DNA from: Elusimicrobiota bacterium
Lineage (GTDB): Bacteria > Elusimicrobiota > Elusimicrobia > F11
Assembly: GCA_022709485.1 (NCBI GenBank)
Contig: JAKLIS010000032.1
Location: 1 to 9,037, forward strand
Length of the DNA: 9,037 nt
Direction: 5' to 3'
Shown here one piece after another: positions 1 through 7,075 of the stretch. The notes under the pieces are model-generated. The model did no database searches. It was not told the DNA's origin and saw nothing but the letters and a program-made list of their open reading frames with translations. Each line of letters starts with the position of its first letter. The stretch's first letter is position 1. A program made the translations under genes and the position numbers.

Positions 1-980
<980 letters not shown>

Positions 981-1009
981 CTATTATTTATTAGTTAATT
1001 TTGATTTGT

Positions 1010-1321
1010 TTAGGAAAGGATGCCAAGAATGTCATCCTGGGTCAAAATGATGTGGTCTTGTTCATCGATTTTGATTTCCGTTCCCGCGTATTTCCCGTAA
1101 AGGACTCTGTCCCCCACTTTGACATCCATGGGAAGAACCTTTCCTTCCTCGGTTGTCTTGCCTTTTCCCACCGCCACAATTTCCCCTTCTTGGGGTTTTT
1201 CTTTGGCTGTGTCGGGAATAATAATTCCGCTTTTTTTGGTATTTCCCTTATCGACCGGTTTCACGAGAACCCGATCTCCAAGAGGTTTAATTTTAACTCC
1301 TGTCAACACTGCATCTGTCAT
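1010..1321 (-). CDS. groES: Co-chaperonin GroES (10 kDa chaperonin)
   Basis: Forms the heptameric lid that closes the GroEL chamber. From the ATG at 1321 the product is 103 residues, close to the 95-100 usual for the family. Visible family features are the N-terminal strand KIKPLGDRVLVKP, the mobile-loop hydrophobic tripeptide in SGIIIPD that contacts GroEL, EKPQEGEIVAVGKG, and the C-terminal VKVGDRVLYGKYAGTEIKID followed by a D-D-I-L-G ending. An in-frame GTG at 1336 would add five residues but overlaps the GGAGG Shine-Dalgarno (1330-1334). That sequence is 8 nt from the ATG, so the ATG is preferred. First gene of groESL, preceded by a leader of about 125 nt, a promoter and a CIRCE-like operator, so HrcA-type heat-shock control is likely. 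Confidence 0.97.
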   Translation of the reverse strand: MTDAVLTGVKIKPLGDRVLVKPVDKGNTKKSGIIIPDTAKEKPQEGEIVAVGKGKTTEEGKVLPMDVKVGDRVLYGKYAGTEIKIDEQDHIILTQDDILGILS

Positions 1322-1329
1322 TTTTGGCA

Positions 1330-1334
1330 CCTCC
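1330..1334 (-). promoter_or_regulatory. groES ribosome binding site
   Basis: GGAGG on the minus strand, 8 nt upstream of the ATG at 1321. It overlaps the alternative in-frame GTG at 1336-1334 and so decides the start in favour of the ATG. The same 8-nt spacing is seen at groEL, at the gene at 3247 and at the gene starting at 8999. Confidence 0.85.
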
Positions 1335-1454
1335 ACAATTTGATTGCTAAATTTAAGACCTTAAAAAACCAACCGCAAAAAATCTCATTTTACCGTCGGA
1401 AGGTTATTTGAATTGACCAAAAGTTTGGCCGTTTGGGCCTTTAAATTCCGGCCT

Positions 1455-1484
1455 ATTCTAGTATCGCAACGTCAAAGTTGTCAA
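1455..1484 (-). promoter_or_regulatory. Sigma70-type promoter of groESL
   Basis: On the minus strand a perfect -35 hexamer TTGACA (1484-1479) is followed by an 18-nt spacer and a -10 hexamer TAGAAT (1460-1455), which matches the TATAAT consensus at 5 of 6 positions. Transcription would start near 1448, giving a leader of about 125 nt before groES. The -35 sits inside the downstream half of the CIRCE-like element, the geometry expected if HrcA blocks RNA polymerase. Read directly from sequence; no experimental start site is available. Confidence 0.75.
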
Positions 1485-1504
1485 GCAAAATATAAGAGTG
1501 CTAA
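1478..1504 (-). promoter_or_regulatory. CIRCE-like operator (HrcA binding site) with one degenerate half
   Basis: The minus strand reads TTAGCACTC (1504-1496), a perfect match to the left half of the CIRCE consensus TTAGCACTC-N9-GAGTGCTAA. A 9-nt spacer (1495-1487) and GCTTGACAA (1486-1478) follow. The second half matches the consensus at only 5 of 9 positions, and its changes create the TTGACA -35 box. CIRCE is the established operator of the heat-shock repressor HrcA, which uses GroE as its thermosensing partner, and its position before groES fits. It begins on the base after the era stop codon. hrcA itself is not in the window. Confidence 0.8.
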
Positions 1505-2428
1505 TTATGATGAGGTTTCGGTCATTTCGGGCCGGAGCCGATTCCGGAGAAAAACGTTATCTTCCCGCCAATTCTTATGAACTTTGACCGTAAGTTCCAA
1601 ATAAAACGCCCTCCCCAACTGGGCCTCCATTTCGCCGCGGGATTTCTCCCCCAAAGATTTGATGGCCGTTCCTCCTTTGCCAACAACAATCCTTTTTTGG
1701 CCGGCCGTTTCCACATAAATAATGGCTTTGACAAAATCCTTCTGTCCGGGCCTTTCCCTAAATTCATCGATGCTGACAAAACTGGCATGAGGAATCTCTT
1801 CTGAGAACATATGAAATATATTTTCCCGAATAATCTGAGCCACGTAAAACCGTTCCCACCGGTCGGTAATCTGATCGGTGGGGAAAAAAGCGGGAGCCGC
1901 CGGCAGCATCGCCTCCAGCTCTTTTTTTAAATTGGCCACGCCCATTCCGGTTTTTGCCGAGAGGAGGTGAACCTTTGTCCCTTCTCCCAAACCTTCTTTT
2001 AATTGACCGAACATCCGGGCCATATTCTCTTTGTCGTAGGCCAGGTCTACTTTGTTGATCCCCAAAACCACCGGAATTTGCGCCTTTTTTAAGACCTCCG
2101 CGAACTTTAGGTCTTCTTTCGAATAATTTTGGGGGTCGATGAGCCAAAGAATGATGTCCGCATCCTCACTAATCGTTCTCAGAATCGCTTTTTTCATGCA
2201 CGAACGAAATGAATCATGAGGATGAAGCCACCCGGGAGTATCGACAAAAATCATTTGGCGCGAGGATTCATTTAAAATGCCCAAAACATTGTCATAAGTT
2301 GTCTGAGGTTTGGACGACACCGCTGATAATTTACAATTCAGAAACCGATTCAAAAGAGTGGATTTTCCCACATTCGGGAGGCCGACGATGGCGATATATC
2401 CGCATTGAAAATTTGATGGGCTATTCAT
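1505..2428 (-). CDS. era: GTPase Era (16S rRNA-binding, 30S assembly)
   Basis: Essential GTPase that binds the 3' end of 16S rRNA during small-subunit maturation. At 307 residues it has the normal length. The GTPase domain shows G1 GLPNVGKS (16-23), G2 in PQTT (41-44), G3 DTPG (63-66), G4 NKVD (125-128) and G5 SAK (157-159). The C-terminal KH domain carries VGKGGTAIKSLG (249-260) and the family signature KVHKNWR (282-288). The Arg that usually follows PQTT in Era is Tyr45 here, and the next residues (DNVLGI) also differ from the common R-x-R-I-x-G-I pattern. No Shine-Dalgarno precedes the ATG. The gene starts 13 nt after the upstream amidotransferase gene, so it is probably expressed by read-through or translational coupling. 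The stop codon abuts the CIRCE element. Confidence 0.97.
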   Translation of the reverse strand: MNSPSNFQCGYIAIVGLPNVGKSTLLNRFLNCKLSAVSSKPQTTYDNVLGILNESSRQMIFVDTPGWLHPHDSFRSCMKKAILRTISEDADIILWLIDPQNYSKEDLKFAEVLKKAQIPVVLGINKVDLAYDKENMARMFGQLKEGLGEGTKVHLLSAKTGMGVANLKKELEAMLPAAPAFFPTDQITDRWERFYVAQIIRENIFHMFSEEIPHASFVSIDEFRERPGQKDFVKAIIYVETAGQKRIVVGKGGTAIKSLGEKSRGEMEAQLGRAFYLELTVKVHKNWREDNVFLRNRLRPEMTETSS

Positions 2429-2441
2429 TGAATTATCGGCG

Positions 2442-3164
2442 TTAAAGGGTGGGAATCAAATCTTTTAGGAAGGTTTCAAAGTACCTGGAAAAAATTTGTT
2501 GCCCGATGGGTTTTACACGACTCCAGGACGGAAGAGTATCGTTTAATATTTGCTCGGACGATTCTCCAGCTTCTCGAATATATTGGCTTCCCTCTGGACC
2601 CGCGCACCACTCACGCACCATCGCCGGCATGGCTTCAATATGGAATTGGAGACCGTAAACGTTTTGCCCCCACTTGAACCCTTGATTTTCACACCGATCG
2701 GATCTGAAGAGTCGAACGGCGTCTTTGGGAAGTCCAAATGTTTCCCCGTGCCAATGGAACGCCTTAAACGAATCTGGAACAGTCTTTAAAATCGGGTCTT
2801 CTTTGACTTGGGCGGTTTTATGGACCGGATACCAGCCCACTTCTTTCACCGGTTGGGGTTCGACGGGAGCATCCAACGCTTTGGCAATAAGTTGGGCGCC
2901 CAAACAAATTCCCAGGAGAGGTTTTTCATCCGACAAAAGACGTTCGAGAAGGCGGATTTCTTCGATCAGAAATGGAAAATGATGCGTGTCGTGGACGCTC
3001 ATGGGCCCGCCCATTAAAATGAGCGCGTCTAAATCACTGGTGGGACGAGGAAGTCCGTCGCCGCGATAAAGATGAACACATTTGAACGGAAGCCGAAGTT
3101 GCCAAAGAGTTTCGGAAATTAACCCCATGGTTTCCCGCGGACTATGATAAACGGCGTATATCAT
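2442..3164 (-). CDS. Class-I glutamine amidotransferase-like protein (GMP synthase GATase-like)
   Basis: A 240-residue stand-alone type-1 glutamine amidotransferase domain, the module that hydrolyses glutamine to supply ammonia. Visible features are the oxyanion strand LILMGGPMS (48-56), the nucleophile elbow GICLGAQ with Cys87, and the His-Glu pair in QFHIE (His175, Glu177). The complete Cys-His-Glu triad argues for an active enzyme. The fold and motifs resemble the amidotransferase family often annotated as GMP synthase-like and the gamma-glutamyl-hydrolysing relatives that act on small molecules. No synthetase domain or partner synthase lies next to it, so the substrate is unknown; a hydrolase or gamma-glutamyl peptidase role is equally possible. 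The ATG at 3164 has no clear Shine-Dalgarno. It is the first gene of a probable two-gene operon with era and is divergent from the gene at 3247, with a short gap between them. Confidence 0.9.
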   Translation of the reverse strand: MIYAVYHSPRETMGLISETLWQLRLPFKCVHLYRGDGLPRPTSDLDALILMGGPMSVHDTHHFPFLIEEIRLLERLLSDEKPLLGICLGAQLIAKALDAPVEPQPVKEVGWYPVHKTAQVKEDPILKTVPDSFKAFHWHGETFGLPKDAVRLFRSDRCENQGFKWGQNVYGLQFHIEAMPAMVREWCAGPEGSQYIREAGESSEQILNDTLPSWSRVKPIGQQIFSRYFETFLKDLIPTL

Positions 3165-3233
3165 AGAGGGATTTTACCATTTAAAACCCCGTCCTTTTTT
3201 TATATCGTCGAGGGGCTTCTCATATTTCTGAAT

Positions 3234-3238
3234 GGAGG
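3234..3238 (+). promoter_or_regulatory. Ribosome binding site that points to a TTG start
   Basis: GGAGG lies 8 nt upstream of TTG at 3247, the spacing used by groES and groEL in this window. The in-frame ATG at 3232 overlaps this sequence and has no purine-rich motif upstream of it. The motif therefore supports TTG as the true initiation codon. Confidence 0.6.
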
Positions 3239-3246
3239 ACCGGCGA

Positions 3247-3735
3247 TTGAGCAACCCCGTTGAACTTGACCCCAAGCAGTACGACCCCGCCCTAGGCTTG
3301 TTAAAAAATATCGAATTCCTTGATGGCGTTCCCGACGATATTCTGAAATCCATCCTTCCCAAACTTCAATATCAGCAATTTCCCAAAAGCGCGAAAATTC
3401 TTTTTCAAGGCGAAATTGCGAATCGTCTATTTCTCGTTTGCAAGGGTTCGGTTGTCATCACAGCCAAGGAAAAAGGGAAATCCTTTCATTTGGCGGAATT
3501 AAAACCCCCGCAATATTTCGGGGAAATATCTCTTCTTAGGCCCACGTCAGCCACCGCCACCGTAACGGCCGGAGAAGAAGGCGCCAACGTCCTTATTCTT
3601 ACCTATGAAGTGTTTCAGACGGTTCTGGTTTTAAAAATTCCCGATATAAAAGAGCGCCTCCAAAAAGTGATTGACGCCCGCCTAGCGCAAAAAAAGCAAG
3701 TGAAAGACGCTGAAAACCAAGAACAACCAGAATAA
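3247..3735 (+). CDS. Stand-alone cyclic nucleotide-binding (CNB) fold protein without DNA-binding domain
   Basis: A 162-residue protein from the TTG start; an in-frame ATG at 3232 would give 167 (residue numbers here use the ATG). Residues ~24-135 form a CNB (cNMP_binding) domain: LLKNIEFLDGVPDDILKSI, the beta-roll pattern ILFQGEIANRLFLVCKGSV, and the phosphate-binding cassette YFGEISLL (95-102). There is no helix-turn-helix, so it is not a CRP/FNR transcription factor. The C-terminus is a Lys/Glu/Gln-rich helical tail. In canonical cassettes (FGE-x-x-LL-x4-R-x-A-x-V) an Arg binds the cyclic phosphate; gapless alignment puts Ala107 there. True cAMP or cGMP binding is therefore doubtful, and it may be a scaffold or bind another ligand. 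It sits upstream of, and on the same strand as, the kinase operon, separated by 157 nt. A functional link to that operon is inference only. Confidence 0.88.
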   Translation: MSNPVELDPKQYDPALGLLKNIEFLDGVPDDILKSILPKLQYQQFPKSAKILFQGEIANRLFLVCKGSVVITAKEKGKSFHLAELKPPQYFGEISLLRPTSATATVTAGEEGANVLILTYEVFQTVLVLKIPDIKERLQKVIDARLAQKKQVKDAENQEQPE

Positions 3736-3856
3736 GGCCCATATTCCCCCATATCTGCGAGAAAGTTTTCTTACACACCCCACCTTCTTTTTTCAATATT
3801 TTTTGTTCCACTCACGCCGAAGGGAAATTCTTCCCGATAAATAATTAAAAAGTCTC

Positions 3857-3885
3857 TTGAAATCAGCTCGTTTTCCCGATAGTTT
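3857..3885 (+). promoter_or_regulatory. Weak candidate promoter for the kinase-phosphatase-FHA operon
   Basis: TTGAAA (3857-3862), a 17-nt spacer and TAGTTT (3880-3885) resemble a sigma70 promoter, with a good -35 and a poor -10. It would place the transcription start almost at the ATG at 3893, giving a nearly leaderless message. That fits the absence of a Shine-Dalgarno before that ATG. Transcription through from the upstream CNB gene is an alternative. The 157-nt gap (3736-3892) otherwise holds T-rich stretches and a GGGAA/TTCCC inverted repeat (3822-3835) with no terminator-like T run after it. Confidence 0.25.
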
Positions 3886-3892
3886 TAATTAA

Positions 3893-6800
3893 ATGCCGCG
3901 AAAATCACCTTTAATCGCCGAGATCGTCATCGGGGTCGTTTTATCAGGCCTGGTCGGGTGGGCTTACTTAACCCGTTGGACGCCTTCCGAAAAGTACCTC
4001 AACCTCAAAATTTTCGATATTTATTCCCGCTTTGCGCCTAAAAATTCAAGTCCATCGGACATTTGTATCGTCGGAGTCGATGAGGAATCGGTGGAAAAGC
4101 TGGGTCGATGGCCGTGGCCCAGAGCGTCCATCGGACAATTGGTCGATGAAGTGGCGGCGCGAGGCGCCAAGGTCATCGGCCTCAACATTGCTTTTCTCGA
4201 AGACGATCAGAATCTGGGGTTGGAGGAAGTGGCCGATCTGCAGAAAACGTATGAGTCCATTCTGAACAAATACGTGAAGACCTTTAAAGCCAAAAGAATT
4301 CCCCTCGCTGAATTTGAAGACTTTTCAAATCTGTTGGCCGAAAAAATCGACACCATGGATAATGACATGTCATTGGCTCTTTCCGTCGATCAAAGCGGGA
4401 CGGTGATTGTCCCGATGGAATTTAAACCGGGAGACGTTCTCGGAGAAAATCTTGAAAAACTTCCGGAAACGATTACGCGGGAGAAATTATCCCTCGCCGG
4501 CCCGGACGGGACTTTCCCCGACGCCCCTCCGGCCATGGCCGCTATCGCTCCCATTGAACCGGTGGCCAAAAGCGCCCTGGCCATCGGATTTAACACATTC
4601 TTTCCCGATGAAGATGGATCTCTTCGCCGGGTAGCCCCGGTGATGAGGTACGGGACTGATTTTTATCCTTCATTTGGGATTCAGGTACTACGCGAATTTC
4701 TCAATCTTCAGAGAGACGCGCTGAAGTGGGACCCGCAAGCGGGATATCAACTTTTTAAAGCCAGGATTCCTTTGGACGACGAAGGGAAAACTTTCGTCAA
4801 ATTTACCGGGCCCTCCGGAAGCTTCAAATCCTATTCCGCCCTTGAAGTCTTCTTGGGATCTATTCCGGATAACGCCTTTGATCGAAAAATCGTTTTATTG
4901 GGAGTTAATCTCTCGGGCCTGGGAGAAGTGTTTATCACACCGGGCGGAGAACGCATGACGGGCCTCGAAATCTGGGCCCATCATTTAAGCAATATCTTGA
5001 ACCAAGATTTCATTACAAGGCCCCGTTGGGCGGATAAAGCCGAGTGGCTATTTCTTTTGATGGCTTCTTTGGTGGTGATACTGGCTCTCCCACTTTTGAG
5101 AGCCCGTTTCGCCATTCCCATATCAACCATATTCTTTTCAATTTTTCTCGGCGTCACGTTTTTTCTATTTTTAAAGAAAGGGATTTGGGTGTCCCCCGCC
5201 TACGCCGTGTTTCTTTTGGCAACGGGGTTCGTAGTTTTGGTGGCCAAACGTTATCTCCTCACCGAAAAAGGCAAGGAACTGGTGGAAGCCGAGGGGATGG
5301 AGACCAACAAGATGCTGGGCCTTTCTTTCCAAGGCCAAGGCATGTTGGATATGGCTTTTGAAAAGTTTCGCAAATGCCCTGTGGACGGCCAAATGAAGGA
5401 TCTCCTTTACAATCTGGGACTCGACTTTGAGCGAAAGCGCCAATTCGCCAAAGCCGCCGCTGTTTATGAGCACATCGGCGCGGTCGATGCCAAATACAAA
5501 GATATCCAGGATAAAATTCAGCTCCTTAAAAAAGCCGGGGAAGGCGCGGTGTTCGGGGGAGTTGGGAAAAAAGGATCGGAATCAACGGTGGTTGTCGATG
5601 GACTGGGTCAAAATACCACGCTCGGCCGCTATGAAGTGATTAAGGAATTGGGACGGGGCGCGATGGGCATTGTTTATTTGGGGCGTGATCCCAAAATCAA
5701 CCGCCAAGTGGCCATTAAAACCCTCCGTTTTGAGGATGAGGTCTCCGAAGACCAAATGAAATCCATCAAAGAGCGTTTCTTCCGGGAAGCTGAATCCGCC
5801 GGCAATCTCACCCATCCCAATATCATCCGAATTTTTGACGCGGGGGAAGATCAAGACGTGGCCTACATCGCCATGGAGCTCCTGGAAGGGCATGATTTAA
5901 AAGCCCTTTGCGAAAAAAATAATTTGCTTCCACTTCCACGAGTTTGTGACATCGTCGCAACGGTGGCCAACGCACTCGATTACGCTCATAAACAAGGCGT
6001 GGTCCACCGGGACATCAAACCGGCCAATATTATGCTTTTGAAGGACAACTCCATTCGGATTACCGATTTTGGAATCGCCCGAATTCAAACATCCTCAAAA
6101 ACAGCGACGGGAGCCGTTTTGGGCACTCCGGCCTACATGAGTCCTGAACAAGTCAACGGACAAAAGGCCGACGGACGATCAGACCTTTATTCTTTGGGGG
6201 TGACCTTATTTGAACTTCTGACCGGAGAAAAGCCCTTTCAAGCCGATACCATTGCCGCTCTTCTCTATCGAATCGCCAATGTGGATCACCCCAATCCGAA
6301 GGAATACAACGCTAAAATTCCCGACTGCATCGTAAATGTCCTAAGTAAAGCGTTGGCTAAAAAACCCGAGGATCGATATCAAACGGGAGCGGATATGGCC
6401 AAAGATATAATGGATAGCATCCGTGAAATGATAACGGAACCCGCCTCTGGAGGGACCGCTACCACCCAACCAAAGACAACAGAACCGCCCAAGGCAGCAA
6501 CTCCAACTCCAGCGTCACCGGTCATTATCGCTGAAATAAAAGAGGAGCCCCGGCCGTCTCAAATTGAAATCCCCACTTCGAAGCCCGCGTCCACCCAAGG
6601 ACCTCTGCCCCCGGTAGAGGAACTCATTACACCCACCGTCATTATGCCCGAGGCCATTATCGAAAGATTGGATAAAACCCCTATCCCCTCAGAAAAACCG
6701 GATGGGCATGGATTCAAAGAAGAAATAAAAGGAGAGAGGCAAAATGTCCCCACCGATTTCTTGACCGAACTCCAGGACGCTTTCAGCATTTCGACGGAAA

Positions 6801-7066
6801 AGAACCAACCGCCAGCCGAAACTAAAAATGGGACCTCTGAACAACCAGACGCAAAGAAACCGTCAGAAGAAAAAACGGCCGTTCTCCCCCCGGAAGAATT
6901 TGACCGTCCCAAAATAGAGCGGACCGTAATTTTGCCGCCTGAGATATCTTCTTCGGATATCCCGACCCTTCCGAACATTGAACATAATTTCCATCCCGAC
7001 AACGCCAAGAAAGAAGAACCGAACAAAGACTCAGATAAAAAACATCCAAAAAACTGGGAGTTGTAA
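3893..7066 (+). CDS. Membrane CHASE2-sensor Hanks-type Ser/Thr protein kinase with TPR-like linker and disordered Thr/Pro-rich tail
   Basis: A 1057-residue transmembrane kinase. TM1 (~7-27) leads to an extracytoplasmic CHASE2 sensor (~36-380), with IVGVDEESVEKLGRWPWPR at 59-77 and the closing pattern TGLEIWAHHLSNIL. CHASE2 is followed, as usual, by three TM helices (~385-402, 406-427, 433-451). Residues ~465-548 look like one or two degenerate TPR helices (LDMAFEKF; LGLDFERKRQFAKAAAVYE). The kinase domain (~580-842) has the glycine loop GRGAMG (587-592), Lys609, Glu632, HRDIKPAN (705-712), DFG (725-727) and an activation loop with several Ser/Thr before GTPAYMSPE (744-752), so it is a complete RD kinase. 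The tail (~847-1057) is rich in Pro, Thr, Glu and Lys and carries TVIMPE (Thr915), TAVLPPE (Thr995) and TVILPPE (Thr1011). A related STVVV (Thr565) precedes the kinase. No Shine-Dalgarno is seen. The signal sensed is unknown. It is followed directly by its likely phosphatase and phosphothreonine reader. Confidence 0.95.
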   Translation: MPRKSPLIAEIVIGVVLSGLVGWAYLTRWTPSEKYLNLKIFDIYSRFAPKNSSPSDICIVGVDEESVEKLGRWPWPRASIGQLVDEVAARGAKVIGLNIAFLEDDQNLGLEEVADLQKTYESILNKYVKTFKAKRIPLAEFEDFSNLLAEKIDTMDNDMSLALSVDQSGTVIVPMEFKPGDVLGENLEKLPETITREKLSLAGPDGTFPDAPPAMAAIAPIEPVAKSALAIGFNTFFPDEDGSLRRVAPVMRYGTDFYPSFGIQVLREFLNLQRDALKWDPQAGYQLFKARIPLDDEGKTFVKFTGPSGSFKSYSALEVFLGSIPDNAFDRKIVLLGVNLSGLGEVFITPGGERMTGLEIWAHHLSNILNQDFITRPRWADKAEWLFLLMASLVVILALPLLRARFAIPISTIFFSIFLGVTFFLFLKKGIWVSPAYAVFLLATGFVVLVAKRYLLTEKGKELVEAEGMETNKMLGLSFQGQGMLDMAFEKFRKCPVDGQMKDLLYNLGLDFERKRQFAKAAAVYEHIGAVDAKYKDIQDKIQLLKKAGEGAVFGGVGKKGSESTVVVDGLGQNTTLGRYEVIKELGRGAMGIVYLGRDPKINRQVAIKTLRFEDEVSEDQMKSIKERFFREAESAGNLTHPNIIRIFDAGEDQDVAYIAMELLEGHDLKALCEKNNLLPLPRVCDIVATVANALDYAHKQGVVHRDIKPANIMLLKDNSIRITDFGIARIQTSSKTATGAVLGTPAYMSPEQVNGQKADGRSDLYSLGVTLFELLTGEKPFQADTIAALLYRIANVDHPNPKEYNAKIPDCIVNVLSKALAKKPEDRYQTGADMAKDIMDSIREMITEPASGGTATTQPKTTEPPKAATPTPASPVIIAEIKEEPRPSQIEIPTSKPASTQGPLPPVEELITPTVIMPEAIIERLDKTPIPSEKPDGHGFKEEIKGERQNVPTDFLTELQDAFSISTEKNQPPAETKNGTSEQPDAKKPSEEKTAVLPPEEFDRPKIERTVILPPEISSSDIPTLPNIEHNFHPDNAKKEEPNKDSDKKHPKNWEL

Positions 7067-7075
7067 GGAATTTAA

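Noticed and set aside
1353..1388. An 11-codon open frame (MRFFAVGFLRS) in the groES leader, a possible upstream regulatory peptide.
   Set aside because: It has no Shine-Dalgarno and no attenuator structure around it; such a short frame is expected by chance in an AT-rich leader.
1001..1411. A 136-codon plus-strand open frame across groES.
   Set aside because: It is the complement of groES and its leader; the sense product is an unmistakable GroES.
3165..3231. Divergent promoters between the amidotransferase and CNB genes (TATATC on plus, TAAAAT on minus).
   Set aside because: No -35 hexamer at a plausible distance could be paired with either; AT-rich sequence alone is not enough.
3822..3835. 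GGGAA-N4-TTCCC inverted repeat before the kinase gene, considered as terminator or operator.
   Set aside because: The stem is only 5 bp and no T run follows; no known operator matches.
6559..7026. A 155-codon open frame on the minus strand opposite the kinase tail.
   Set aside because: It is antisense to a well-supported coding tail, has low-complexity Ser/Gly-rich content mirroring the Pro/Thr codons, and lacks a convincing start signal.
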